A model generated the notes under the pieces. The model saw only the letters and a list, made by a program, of their open reading frames with translations, did no database searches and was not told where the DNA came from. This document shows, piece by piece, positions 44,428 to 53,477 of a stretch of 64,000 nucleotides of DNA. Position numbers and translations under genes: made by a program. The stretch's first letter is position 1. Every line of letters starts with the position of its first letter. Source of the DNA: Bradyrhizobium sp. dw_78 (lineage in GTDB: Bacteria; Pseudomonadota; Alphaproteobacteria; Rhizobiales; Xanthobacteraceae); the NCBI RefSeq assembly GCF_018449525.1, contig NZ_JAAVUS010000002.1:558001-622000 (forward strand), given 5' to 3'.

Positions 44428-45867
44428 ATGTTGCACGTACCTAACAGCTCCTATTTCGAGTCGCTTCGGGATCTGCTCTCGCATCTGGAGAAGATCGGCA
44501 AGCTGCGGAAGATCACCAGGCAAGTCGACAAGGACTGGGAAATCGCCTGCATTACCCGCCAGGTCATGTATCAGCGGCCCGACGACCGCTACGCGCTGCT
44601 CTTCGAAAATATTGCCGGCTTCGAGACATCGGTAGCGACCAATACCCTCGGTGCATCCCGCGATATTTACGCGACCGCGCTTGGCGTTCCCTTCGTCGAT
44701 GGCCGCATCGACAAGGAAGCGATCCGCACCAAATGGACGAAAGCGCTGAGTGCGCCGATCCCGCCGGTCGTGGTCAAGACCGGCCCCTGCAAGGAAAACA
44801 TCATGCGGGGCAAGGACATCAATCTGCTGAAATTCCCGATTCCGACGTGGACGCCGGGCCTCGACGGCGGCGCCTATCTGTCGGCCGGTGCCGTCATCCA
44901 GAAGGATCCGGAGACCGGTATTCAGAACGCCGGCGTCTATCGCGGCATGATCAAGGGACCGAACCGGATCGGAGTGCTGGTGCAGCCAGCCAAACATTCC
45001 GGCGTCATCATGCAAAAATATGAGGCCGCGAACAAGCCGATGCCGATTGCGATCGCGATCGGTTCACCGCCCTATCTCGGGATGACATCGGTGGGGCGCG
45101 TGCCTTACGGCGTCGACGAAATGGCGGTCGCCGGCGGACTTGGCGGCCAGGCGATGGAAGTCGTGAAATGCGAAACCGTCGATCTGATGGTGCCGGCGCA
45201 TGCCGAAATGATCATCGAGGGAATCGTCCAGCCGCATTTCCGCGAGCAGGAGGGGCCATTCGGTGAATTCTACGGCCATATGGGCCCCGTCGCCCAGTCG
45301 CCGGTCATCGAGGTCACGGCCATCACCTACCGCAACGGCACGATTCACCAGGGATTCCAGGAGCAGATGCCGCCGAGCGAAGGCAGTTGCATCAAGGATA
45401 TCGCGATGGAATCGATTCTGCTCACCGGACTGCGCCAGTGCGGCATTCCCGGCGTGCTCGACGTCTATGTTCATCCGATGTCGTGCCAGTCGCACGTCGT
45501 CGTGAAGATCAAGCCGCAGTTTCCCTCGCACGCGAAAGCGGTCTATTCGGGATGCTGGGCAGTTTATCCGAACCGCGCCAAGCAGGTCATCGTGGTCGAA
45601 GACGACTGCGATATCTACAACGACGACGATGTGACCTGGCACGTCGCAACCCGCGTGCAGCCCGACCGCGACCACACCATCTGGGAAAAAGGCACGGGCC
45701 TTCCGCTCGATCCTTCGATGCCGAAGGAAATGGCGATCTACAGCGGCAAGATCGGCATCGATGCAACGCGCAAGCACGCCTATCCGCAGCGTTCGATACC
45801 GCCGCGCCAAATGATGCAGACCGTGCAGGACCAGTGGAGCGATTACGGCCTCCCCGATCTTACCTGA
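44428..45867 (+). CDS. UbiD-family prenylated-FMN-dependent decarboxylase
   Basis: 479 residues. The catalytic triad of the family is visible: Arg172 (NAGVYRGMI), Glu275 and Glu280 in EGPFGE. These spacings agree with fungal Fdc1 (Arg173, Glu277, Glu282). The enzyme removes or adds CO2 on aromatic or unsaturated acids using prFMN, which the UbiX encoded at 48153 makes. It is the first gene of a rightward operon with an FAD hydroxylase, TctC and UbiX. A hydroxybenzoate-type acid is a reasonable substrate class; the exact one cannot be read from the sequence. Confidence 0.92.
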   Translation: MLHVPNSSYFESLRDLLSHLEKIGKLRKITRQVDKDWEIACITRQVMYQRPDDRYALLFENIAGFETSVATNTLGASRDIYATALGVPFVDGRIDKEAIRTKWTKALSAPIPPVVVKTGPCKENIMRGKDINLLKFPIPTWTPGLDGGAYLSAGAVIQKDPETGIQNAGVYRGMIKGPNRIGVLVQPAKHSGVIMQKYEAANKPMPIAIAIGSPPYLGMTSVGRVPYGVDEMAVAGGLGGQAMEVVKCETVDLMVPAHAEMIIEGIVQPHFREQEGPFGEFYGHMGPVAQSPVIEVTAITYRNGTIHQGFQEQMPPSEGSCIKDIAMESILLTGLRQCGIPGVLDVYVHPMSCQSHVVVKIKPQFPSHAKAVYSGCWAVYPNRAKQVIVVEDDCDIYNDDDVTWHVATRVQPDRDHTIWEKGTGLPLDPSMPKEMAIYSGKIGIDATRKHAYPQRSIPPRQMMQTVQDQWSDYGLPDLT

Positions 45868-45903
45868 CGTCTGCTGCAAAGCCATTCCGGGAGAAACAAG
45901 ACA

Positions 45904-47112
45904 ATGAAGTCCCGCGAGAAAGTCATCATCGTTGGCGGCGGCCCCGTGGGTCTTCTATGCGCGCTCAACCTGGCCACGCACGACGTGCCAGTGCTCGTGC
46001 TGGAAGCGTATTCCGAATTGTTCATGGATCTGCGGGCGGGCTCGTTTCACCCGCCCACCCTGGAAGTGATGGAGCCGCTCGGGCTGACGGCGAAACTGCT
46101 TGAGATCGGTATTCCCGTGCATAAATGGCAGCTTCGCGACCGGGAAAAGGGCGTCATCGGCACGTTCGAGCTCTCCCTGCTCGGCGACGAGACGCCATTC
46201 CCGTTCCGGCTTCATCTCGAGCAGCATCGTTTCACCCCGATCGTGCTGGAACAATTGCGCAAGATACCCCACGCGGAAGTGCGGTTTTCCTGCCGCGTGG
46301 AAGACGTCGCCCAAACCGGCAGCGGCGTTCGTGTCTCGGTGCAAACGCCTGATGGGCTCGAAGAATTCGAAGGCGGCTGGGTCATCGGCGCGGACGGCGG
46401 CGGCAGCATTGTTCGCAAATCCGCAGGCATCGAATTCGACGGCTTCACCTTCCCCGAACGGTTCGCGCTGATCAGCACGACCTATGATCTCGGCCAGCAT
46501 GGCTTCACCGATACCGCCTATATCTCCCACCCCGTGGAGTGGTGCGCGGTGTTTCGCCTGCCGGACCAGGGGCCGCCGGGCCTATGGCGCTTTCTTTACG
46601 GATGCGACCCGAACGAGAGCGAGCAGGAGGCGCTGTCCGAAGCCGTCATCCAGCAGCGGCTCCAATCGGTACAGCCGAAACCGACGCCTTACGAGATCGT
46701 CCATCGCACGATCTATCGGGTCCATCAGCGTGTGGCCACCACCTTCCGCAACGGCCGAATCCTGATCGCCGGAGACGCGGCCCATCTCAACAACCCGATC
46801 GGCGGCTTTGGCCTGAACTGCGGATTGCAGGATGCCATGAACCTGACCGACAAGCTCATTCGTGTCATCCGGGAAACAGTTTCCGACGATTTGCTCGATC
46901 GTTACGTTCGGCAGCGGCGAACGGCCAATATCGAATATGTTCAGGAATCCTCGATCCGTAATAAACGCCTGCTGGAAGAGACCGACGAGAGCATCAGACT
47001 GTCGCGGCTCGACGACATGCGGCGCGCCTCGCAGGACCCATCGCTTGCGAAAGCCGTTCTCATGCGCTCCTCCATGATCGACAGCATGCGGCGCGCCAAT
47101 ACGATCATCTGA
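45904..47112 (+). CDS. FAD-dependent aromatic hydroxylase (PHBH/MhpA superfamily)
   Basis: 402 residues. FAD-binding motif VGGGPVGLLCALNLA (residues about 10-24), the DG motif VIGADGGGS, and the second flavin motif AGDAAHLNNPIGGFGLNCG (Gly290-Asp291). This is the single-component group A flavoprotein hydroxylase layout, which hydroxylates phenolic rings with NAD(P)H and oxygen. The ATG has gggagaaa upstream and follows ubiD by 36 bases. It probably acts just before or after the decarboxylation. Substrate is unknown. Confidence 0.88.
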   Translation: MKSREKVIIVGGGPVGLLCALNLATHDVPVLVLEAYSELFMDLRAGSFHPPTLEVMEPLGLTAKLLEIGIPVHKWQLRDREKGVIGTFELSLLGDETPFPFRLHLEQHRFTPIVLEQLRKIPHAEVRFSCRVEDVAQTGSGVRVSVQTPDGLEEFEGGWVIGADGGGSIVRKSAGIEFDGFTFPERFALISTTYDLGQHGFTDTAYISHPVEWCAVFRLPDQGPPGLWRFLYGCDPNESEQEALSEAVIQQRLQSVQPKPTPYEIVHRTIYRVHQRVATTFRNGRILIAGDAAHLNNPIGGFGLNCGLQDAMNLTDKLIRVIRETVSDDLLDRYVRQRRTANIEYVQESSIRNKRLLEETDESIRLSRLDDMRRASQDPSLAKAVLMRSSMIDSMRRANTII

Positions 47113-47178
47113 CGTCAAAGCAACAGGGAGCAGCTGCCTCGACGGCGAATCATTCCTCATCATCACGGAGCCAACTGG

Positions 47179-48138
47179 ATGAAAACGATCAGGTCACTGC
47201 TTCTCGCCGCGACGGTTGCCGCCACAATATCCAGCCATGCGCAGACCTTTCCAAGCAAGCCCGTGACCATGATCATTCCGTTTCCGGCTGGCGGACGAAC
47301 CGATGTGATCGGCCGGATTTTTGCACAAAGCCTGCAAGACGCGCTGGGCAAGCCGGTCGCCGTGATCAACAAGCCCGGTGCAAGCAGCGTGCTGGGCTCG
47401 AACGAGGTGTCGGAAGCGGCACCCGATGGCTACACGATCGGCTTTTTCTCAACCGCGGCAGTGACCGCGCAATACACGGTTCCCACACCCTTGTCGCTCA
47501 AGAGCTTCGACCTGGTCGCGATCGTCAATGCCGATCCGGCGGCGCTTGCGGTGGCTGACAACGCCCCCTGGAAAACGCTGCGGGATCTCGTCACCGACGC
47601 CAAAGGCAAGCCGGGCGTGTTCCGTCTCGGCATGATCCCCGGCGCCTCGTCGCAGATCTTTGCAGCAGGTTTCATGCGGGCCGCGGGCCTCGACATGGTC
47701 GGCGTTCCCTTCAAGGGCGACACCGACGGGGCGATCGCGCTCGCCGGCCACAACATCGATGTGCATTTCGCGGTTCCGGTTTCCTACAAGAGCCTCGTGG
47801 AGAGCAAGAAAGTCCGCATTCTGGCGGTCGCTGCCGACGCAGCTTCGCCGATCTACGGAAATCTTCCCACATTCAAGGATAACGGCGTCGACCTGACGGT
47901 CGGCGCATTCCATGGCATCTTCGTGCCGGCCGGCACGCCTCCGGCCGTGAAGCAAAAGCTCGCCGACAGCCTCAAAACCGCCGTCGAAAATCCCGAACTG
48001 AAAAAACGCATGGAAGACGCCGGTGCGGCGATCGTGTTCCTGCAAGGTGACGAGGCCAAAGCCTATCTGGCCAAGCAGGACGAGACCTACCGCAACATCA
48101 TCGAGGCGCTCGGCTTGCGCGTCGCCGCCACCCGTTGA
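47179..48138 (+). CDS. tctC: Tripartite tricarboxylate transporter substrate-binding protein (TctC/Bug family)
   Basis: 319 residues with signal peptide (LLLAATVAATISSHA) and the Bug-family fold (FPSKPVTMIIPFPAGGRTDV; GYTIGFFSTAAVTAQYTV). Bug proteins capture carboxylates, including aromatic acids, for TctAB. It lies within the ubiD operon, 66 bases after the hydroxylase gene, not beside tctA or tctB. Co-expression through the operator at 44329 would link uptake with catabolism. Confidence 0.89.
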   Translation: MKTIRSLLLAATVAATISSHAQTFPSKPVTMIIPFPAGGRTDVIGRIFAQSLQDALGKPVAVINKPGASSVLGSNEVSEAAPDGYTIGFFSTAAVTAQYTVPTPLSLKSFDLVAIVNADPAALAVADNAPWKTLRDLVTDAKGKPGVFRLGMIPGASSQIFAAGFMRAAGLDMVGVPFKGDTDGAIALAGHNIDVHFAVPVSYKSLVESKKVRILAVAADAASPIYGNLPTFKDNGVDLTVGAFHGIFVPAGTPPAVKQKLADSLKTAVENPELKKRMEDAGAAIVFLQGDEAKAYLAKQDETYRNIIEALGLRVAATR

Positions 48139-48152
48139 ACCGAGGCTGAAAC

Positions 48153-48797
48153 ATGAGCACTAGCGATCGGCGCCGAATGATCGTCGGCATCAGCGGGGCA
48201 TCCGGCGTCATTTACGGCATCCGCACCCTCGAAATATTGCACCAGCTCGGCTACGAGACCCATCTGGTGATGACAAAATCCGCGCAGATCACGCTGGCGC
48301 ACGAAACGAATACCAAGGTCGCGGCGCTTGCAAGGATCGCCAGCGTCGTTCACCGCATCGACGATATCGGCGCCTCGATCTCCAGCGGTTCGTTCAAGAC
48401 CATGGGCATGATCATTGCGCCCTGCTCGATCCGGACATTGTCGGAGATTGCGACCGGCGTAACCTCCACATTGCTGACCCGCGCGGCAGACGTCGTGCTC
48501 AAGGAACGGCGACGGCTTGTGCTGCTGGCCCGCGAAACGCCGCTTCATCTCGGGCATCTGCGCAGCATGACGCGGCTTGCGGAAATGGGCGCCATCATCA
48601 TGCCCCCGGTGCCGGCGTTTTACGCCAAGTTCGAAACCATCGACGACATGGTCAATCACACGGTCGGCCGGGCGCTCGACCTGTTCGACATCGATTGCAA
48701 ACTCGTCAAACGCTGGGGCGAGCCGGGTCCGGACCAAAGCCGGGGTAATGCCGGAACAAGTCCGGGCGTGATTACCCCGATCGGCGTCCGCTCATAG
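48153..48797 (+). CDS. ubiX: UbiX-family flavin prenyltransferase
   Basis: 214 residues. It joins dimethylallyl phosphate to FMN to give prenylated FMN, the cofactor of UbiD. Motifs are GISGASGVIYGIRTLEIL at the start, the SSGSFKTMGMIIAPCS segment and ETPLHLGHLRSM. Fifteen bases after tctC, same operon as ubiD. The C-terminus of about 25 residues (GEPGPDQSRGNAGTSPG) is extended. Its presence here argues that this operon is self-sufficient for the decarboxylase. Confidence 0.92.
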   Translation: MSTSDRRRMIVGISGASGVIYGIRTLEILHQLGYETHLVMTKSAQITLAHETNTKVAALARIASVVHRIDDIGASISSGSFKTMGMIIAPCSIRTLSEIATGVTSTLLTRAADVVLKERRRLVLLARETPLHLGHLRSMTRLAEMGAIIMPPVPAFYAKFETIDDMVNHTVGRALDLFDIDCKLVKRWGEPGPDQSRGNAGTSPGVITPIGVRS

Positions 48798-48905
48798 CAT
48801 AGCAATGCCTGGCATAAACGCGCGAACCGCCATGCGTTTTCCGGTATCGCGGCATCGGATATGAGCGCATAAACATCCGTTACTCTTAACAACGGCTGCG
48901 GAACA

Positions 48906-49412
48906 ATGGTCGAATCTGCCGAAGGCCAGCGCTGCTGGCAATTTGTGGTCGAACTCTATGCAAAGCCCGGCGTCTCGCAGGCTTGCCTGGCGCTTCAGGA
49001 CCGGCTGGGCGTCGATGTAAGTTTCCTGCTGACCATCCTGTTCTATGCCGTGCGCGGCGGCGCGGATTTCCAGGCGGATGAGATCGCAAGGCTCGATCAC
49101 ACCATTTCCGGCTGGCGCAACGAGGTCATCCGGCCGCTTCGCGCGCTGCGCCGCCGGTTGAAGGGCGGAGATTTGTTGAGCCAGCCCACCGACGAGTTCT
49201 ACCGGCGGATCAAGGCCGATGAATTGTCGGCGGAGCAGATCGAAATCGGCGCACTGGTGCGGCAGCTTGAGCAAAGGCCGGGCAATCCATCGACGAAAAC
49301 AGGCCGGGCCGTGATCGAACGCGTCGCAAGACATTTCGCCGAGGCATCCGGCCAAGCCGCTCACCTGAACGACGACGAAATCCAACACGCCATTTCGATT
49401 CTTCATAGCTAG
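48906..49412 (+). CDS. TIGR02444/DUF2390-family protein
   Basis: 168 residues, mostly helical, with the family start pattern (FVVELYAKPGVSQACLALQD then RLGVDVSFLLTILFYAV). Function of this family is unknown. It lies 108 bases after ubiX on the same strand but is likely independent, since such genes occur in ordinary chromosomal settings. Its stop overlaps by 4 bases the end of a small opposite frame. Confidence 0.75.
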   Translation: MVESAEGQRCWQFVVELYAKPGVSQACLALQDRLGVDVSFLLTILFYAVRGGADFQADEIARLDHTISGWRNEVIRPLRALRRRLKGGDLLSQPTDEFYRRIKADELSAEQIEIGALVRQLEQRPGNPSTKTGRAVIERVARHFAEASGQAAHLNDDEIQHAISILHS

Positions 49413-49621
49413 GCGGGTTCCTGCCGGGACTGCTCCTCCTCGTTGCCGGCGCGAATCAATTCGAGCAGGCGCTGGCGCATCAGCATTCCCCGCCGATCTG
49501 GGAGCATGTGCTTTTCGATCTTGCGGCCCGTGTCGACGACGGCCTCGGGATCGTTGCGAATATGGCAAATTCCTGAATCAGCCAATGACGCCGCCGGCAA
49601 AATCGACATAACATGCGGCAC
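49409..49621 (-). CDS. Possible small protein, unknown
   Basis: Up to 70 residues. The C-terminal two thirds (DPEAVVDTGRKIEKHMLPDR and onward) look protein-like, charged and helical, while the first 26 residues do not. The true start may be further in. It converges with the gene before it and is divergent from the RidA gene. Kept as a weak candidate. Confidence 0.35.
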   Translation of the reverse strand: MPHVMSILPAASLADSGICHIRNDPEAVVDTGRKIEKHMLPDRRGMLMRQRLLELIRAGNEEEQSRQEPA

Positions 49622-49650
49622 CCCGTTTCACCTGCCAGGAGGCACGCCCC

Positions 49651-50040
49651 TTGCGCGCACTTGCCCCGAACTCGATCAAACCTCCCTTTGCACGCTACAG
49701 CCACGGGATCGCGGTGCCTGCCGGGCACCGGCTGGTGTTTATCTCCGGCCAGCTCGGCCTCGGCGCCGACGAAACCGTTCCGGCGGATTGCGAAGCCCAG
49801 GCCGACCTTTGCTTCGCCAATATCGCGGCCATCCTCGCCGAGGATCGCATGACGATGGCGAATATCGTCCGTCTCAACGCCTATGTGACGGCGCGCGACC
49901 ATATGCAGGGCTACATGCGGTCGCGCGACCGGCAATTCCCCGGAACGCCGCCCGCTTCGACGCTGATGATCGTATCCGGCTTCGTGCGCGCGGAATTTCT
50001 CGTCGAAATCGAAGCTGTCGCGGCATCGGATGATGCCTAG
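49651..50040 (+). CDS. RidA (YjgF/YER057c/UK114) family protein
   Basis: 129 residues, normal size. Family features are YSHGIAVPAGHRLVFISGQL near the start and the late segment TPPASTLMIVSGFVRAEFLVE; the usual Arg that binds the imine/enamine carboxylate (RALV-type position) is not obvious, so it may be a divergent subgroup. Classical RidA hydrolyses reactive imines. The start is TTG (49651), supported by a perfect aggagg eight bases upstream; no ATG fits. It stands alone before a large repeat. Confidence 0.82.
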   Translation: MRALAPNSIKPPFARYSHGIAVPAGHRLVFISGQLGLGADETVPADCEAQADLCFANIAAILAEDRMTMANIVRLNAYVTARDHMQGYMRSRDRQFPGTPPASTLMIVSGFVRAEFLVEIEAVAASDDA

Positions 50041-50084
50041 CCAAGCAACGTCCGATTAAATCTCCAGACAGCCGAATGGATGCG

Positions 50085-50640
50085 CGGCCGCATTCCCGCG
50101 GCGCGGCGCGCCCGGGTTGCTGCATGAACGCTGTCCCTCGATAAGAGGGCGCAGGCGCCCCTCAAGAGAGGGCGCAGGGAATGCCGGGTGCCCGTTGCAC
50201 CCGCAGCCTCGCGTGCAAAAGTAAAAAGCACACGAGTTAGTCACCACAGGTACACCGGAAGCGAACCCGGCATTCCCTGCACGACGGTTTTAACGGCTTG
50301 CTTCGTGCTCTCCCCGGCGATCGGGCTTTCTTGCCACCGTCGCTCACGCGGATCATCCCGCAGAAAGCTTAGCACCAGCGTCGAGGTGCCAGGACCACAC
50401 GACTTCGCCGTCCGCCAAGCGCCGTTCGTCTTGCGGCACTCCGCGTCCATCGCATTCCGCGCCCAACGTTCGTGACGATCGCGATACGCCCCTCTTTCGG
50501 GCCGGAACGGCGGAATTGATAAAGCTGATTTTAGCTGGCGTAGAAGCAGAATATTTTTCGCTGCGGCACTGGACAGCCAAATCACCCGACAGCCTGTCGG
50601 GCAAATCAGTGACCCCGTCCGCCTGGACTCCATTGGAACA
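50085..50640. repeat. Large structured dispersed repeat of the Bradyrhizobium group
   Basis: About 550 bases without a convincing gene. It has a perfect 16-base inverted repeat, gcagggaatgccgggt (50174-50189) with acccggcattccctgc (50265-50280), enclosing a gtgc/gcac A-rich hairpin (ends 50212-50232). A second palindrome near the end is cccgacag (50585-50592) with ctgtcggg (50594-50601). Phrases such as gtcgaggtgccaggaccaca and cccaacgttcgtgacgatcg recur in many Bradyrhizobium/Rhodopseudomonas genomes, from memory. No transposase, target duplication or ORF with known features is present. It may be a mobile, transcribed or boundary element. Confidence 0.65.
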
Positions 50641-50666
50641 GGAGCATCTCAAACCGAACGCTCCAG

Positions 50667-51251
50667 CTAAAATCGTTCCATTTCCCGCCGGACCCTGGCG
50701 AGAAAGCGGCTCCGCTTCCCGGGCGTCGCCGTGTTCATGTGGTACAGCGCATAATAGCGCACCTTGGCCCTGGAGCCGGTGAACCACGGCAGATAGCGCT
50801 TGATGATCTTGCGCGGCGGGTCGGCCATGCCGATCGCCTGCCAGCGCGGGCGGCCGTAGGTCGCGATTCCGGTGATGCGCCGGATGTGCAGCAACATCGG
50901 CTTTGCCCGGGACGGCTCGGACAAATCCAGCGCGATGCCGGGGCCAAACATCCGGTCGAACCAGCCTTTCAACATCGCGGGCGGACCGAACGACCAGGTC
51001 GGAAATTGCACGACCAGGGCGTCGGCGGCGATCAGGCGGTCGGCATAGGCCTGGTTGTTGGCCCGGTTGCGCGCCGGATCGTGATAATCACGGCGCCGCT
51101 CCGCATTCAGCACCGGATCGAACCCCTCGGCATAGAGGTCGAGCAGGTCGACGGTGTGCCCTGCCTGGTTGAGCCCGGCCAGCGCCTCTTTCCGGATCGC
51201 CGCGTGAAAGCTGTCATCGAGCGGATGACAATAGACGTACAGCACCCGCAT
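50667..51251 (-). CDS. Flavodoxin-fold NAD(P)H-dependent oxidoreductase (NQO1/KefF family)
   Basis: 194 residues. Start MRVLYVYCHPLDDSFHAAI is the flavodoxin-like FMN-binding pattern, and PTWSFGPPAMLKGWFDRMF matches quinone reductases of the NQO1/MdaB group. It would reduce quinones or flavins with NAD(P)H. It is the last gene of the leftward operon, starting one base after the FAD oxidase gene ends, with gggagga in the end of that gene as its ribosome site. It could supply reduced flavin to the HpaB-type hydroxylase, but this is speculation. Confidence 0.85.
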   Translation of the reverse strand: MRVLYVYCHPLDDSFHAAIRKEALAGLNQAGHTVDLLDLYAEGFDPVLNAERRRDYHDPARNRANNQAYADRLIAADALVVQFPTWSFGPPAMLKGWFDRMFGPGIALDLSEPSRAKPMLLHIRRITGIATYGRPRWQAIGMADPPRKIIKRYLPWFTGSRAKVRYYALYHMNTATPGKRSRFLARVRREMERF

Positions 51252-51252
51252 G

Positions 51253-52632
51253 TTACGTCCTCCCACTCACGAAGCTCCGCATCTTGCCGGGATTGAGCAG
51301 GCCATACGGATCGGCCTCATGCTTGAAGCCGAGCTGATCGGCGTCGGCGCGTTTGTAACGGCTGCCATCCTCGACGGTGAAGACGTGCGGGTTGGCGATA
51401 TAGACGCCACGTTCCTCGTGCATCCGGATGATCTCGTTCAGCCGATCCGCGCTGGTATAGCGCACGACAGGCAACCCGCTACAGGCGACACGGCCGTTGA
51501 AACGGATGAATTCGAGATGCTGCAGCACTTCATCGGGAAACAATTCCCGCATCTCGACGACCTTCCCCATCAGACGATCGTGCGGATAGAGGCATTGCAG
51601 ATAGGTGACGGAACGATCGGATTTCAGCACCTGCAGCGTGGTATGATTCCAGCTATATTCATAGAGCGGTACCTGACCGGGGCTGTCGTCGGTCGGCATT
51701 TCCAGCGTGACGGCGCCGCGGCCCCCCAGCAGCGATCTGAAGCTCTCCAGCGACGGCTCCGCGATCATCGCGATCAGGATGCTCTTGCCGTCGGGGCAAT
51801 AGGGTTTCAGCGCGCCGAAATAGGACGGCAGCGGCGCGGTAATCGGCGCGAGCAGTTTCTTGACGATGCCGTCGGCCAGGGCCACTTCGTAACCGACAGC
51901 TGCAGCCTCCACGAAGTCGTCGAAGGCGACCACGACATCGATCCACTTCCAGGCCGGTGACAACGGCATTTCGAGCGCGGTGATGATGCCGGTCGTGCCG
52001 TAGGCGCGGTTGATCTTCTGCGCCGCGTCGCCGCGCAGTTCGATGATCCGCGGCGCCTCCTCGACCGTCACCACACGGGCGGCCAGGATGTTGCCGGGCT
52101 CGCGCAGGCCGCCATAGGTGATCGAGCCGATTCCCCCCGATCCGCCCGCCACGAACCCGCCGACCGTGGCGGTGCGCTTGGTGGACGGATGCATCCGCAA
52201 CTCCCAGCCCAACGGCTGCAACTCGGTGTCGATGGCGTTCAGCTTGGCGCCGGCGCCGACCCGGACCACGCCGGGCTTGAACCATTCGATACCTGTCAGC
52301 GCCGTGATGTCGAGCAACACCCCGCCTTGCAACGGTACGGCCTGACCGTAATTGCCGGTCCCTCCCGCCCGCACCGTGATCGGAATCCGATGGCGCGCGC
52401 AGGCGGCGGCCACGCGCACCACTTCCGCCTCGTCACGCGGCGCGACGATCAGATCGGCCGACTTGCCATCGAGTTGTTCGTTCAAGATCGGGCTGTACCA
52501 GAAGAAATCGCGCGAGCGCCGGCGAACGACCCTGGGATCGGTGACGACGGGAATATCGCCGAGATCGGCAACAAGCCTGGCGAGAGCATTCGACGTAAAA
52601 TCGTTCATGACCTGGTCACCACTGACGGACAC
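51253..52632 (-). CDS. FAD-linked oxidase (GlcD/PCMH-type FAD-binding)
   Basis: 459 residues with a GTG start at 52632 (caggaa upstream); an ATG at 52608 (MNDFTS) is the alternative. The FAD fold is of the vanillyl-alcohol oxidase type: ITVRAGGTGNYGQAVPLQGG and ATVGGFVAGGSGGIGSITYG bind the cofactor, followed by a C-terminal cap and NPHVFTVEDG, DPYGLLNPGKM. Members oxidise hydroxy acids, phenolic alcohols or sugars. Lies between the alpha/beta hydrolase and flavodoxin-fold genes in the operon. No other Glc subunits are present. Confidence 0.86.
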   Translation of the reverse strand: MSVSGDQVMNDFTSNALARLVADLGDIPVVTDPRVVRRRSRDFFWYSPILNEQLDGKSADLIVAPRDEAEVVRVAAACARHRIPITVRAGGTGNYGQAVPLQGGVLLDITALTGIEWFKPGVVRVGAGAKLNAIDTELQPLGWELRMHPSTKRTATVGGFVAGGSGGIGSITYGGLREPGNILAARVVTVEEAPRIIELRGDAAQKINRAYGTTGIITALEMPLSPAWKWIDVVVAFDDFVEAAAVGYEVALADGIVKKLLAPITAPLPSYFGALKPYCPDGKSILIAMIAEPSLESFRSLLGGRGAVTLEMPTDDSPGQVPLYEYSWNHTTLQVLKSDRSVTYLQCLYPHDRLMGKVVEMRELFPDEVLQHLEFIRFNGRVACSGLPVVRYTSADRLNEIIRMHEERGVYIANPHVFTVEDGSRYKRADADQLGFKHEADPYGLLNPGKMRSFVSGRT

Positions 52633-52686
52633 CCGCGGTTCCTGAGTTCGGCCATGTGCGCATGAAAGTATCGAAGTTCCCTTCGG

Positions 52687-53439
52687 TCACATGGCGGAAG
52701 TCAGAAAGGGAATGATTGCTTCCGCCAGCCGAGCTGGCACGGAAAACTGCGGGGCATGTCCTGTCGGCAGGGAGACCACCGAGGCACCGGGCGCTAGGGC
52801 CTGCATGGCGCGCTGCACCGGCAGGATCACCGACCTGTCCTGCAAGGCTTCGACATAGAGACGCGGGATCCTGCCGTAACGCTCCGCCGTTGCGGGCGTC
52901 GTCACCGCGCGCCCGCCCTCGCCCTGCGGCGTCAATTGCGCGGCCGCCGCCGCCGCGTCGCTTTCCGGGCAATCGTGCAGGAAAATCGCGATCGCCGCCT
53001 CAGCCGGCACGCGCGACACCTTGCGGTCAGCCGACCATTCGAGATATGGCCAGATACCGGAGGCTTCCGGATGCCGTGGCCTGACCGAGGTGACGAGTTG
53101 CTCAAAGCCGGTCCCGTCCGGCAGCATCATCCCGACCACATACACCAGCCGCGACACGGATTGCGGCCAACGCTCGGCGAAAGCCGTTATCAGAAGTCCG
53201 CCGCCGGAGTGGCCGACCAGGCTGACCGGCCGGCCAAGGGCGCCGACGATGCGGTGGACATGTTGCAGGCAGGCCTCGAACGTGACGTCGGCGGGGTCTG
53301 AACCGTCTGCGCCGTTGCCGGGAAGATCGACAGCGTGGGCCGACAGGCCCGCAGCCTCGAGATAGGGCATGAAGCGCGCCCAGGCCCAGGAGCCTTGCCA
53401 GGCGCCATGAATAAGAATGACGGGATCGAAGTCAGACAT
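52687..53439 (-). CDS. Alpha/beta fold hydrolase (EstC/pyrethroid-esterase-like)
   Basis: 250 residues. The oxyanion loop is LIHGAWQGSWAW, the nucleophile Ser lies in VSLVGHSGGG, and the late His in PTGHAPQFSVPARLAE. This is the short ester/amide hydrolase type related to hydroxynitrile lyases and EstC. It is a cytosolic protein without signal peptide. It follows the oxygenase gene by 38 bases in the operon and may hydrolyse an ester or amide intermediate. Confidence 0.86.
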   Translation of the reverse strand: MSDFDPVILIHGAWQGSWAWARFMPYLEAAGLSAHAVDLPGNGADGSDPADVTFEACLQHVHRIVGALGRPVSLVGHSGGGLLITAFAERWPQSVSRLVYVVGMMLPDGTGFEQLVTSVRPRHPEASGIWPYLEWSADRKVSRVPAEAAIAIFLHDCPESDAAAAAAQLTPQGEGGRAVTTPATAERYGRIPRLYVEALQDRSVILPVQRAMQALAPGASVVSLPTGHAPQFSVPARLAEAIIPFLTSAM

Positions 53440-53477
53440 ATCGCACCGGCATAACCGCGCTGGATCAACGAGACCGT

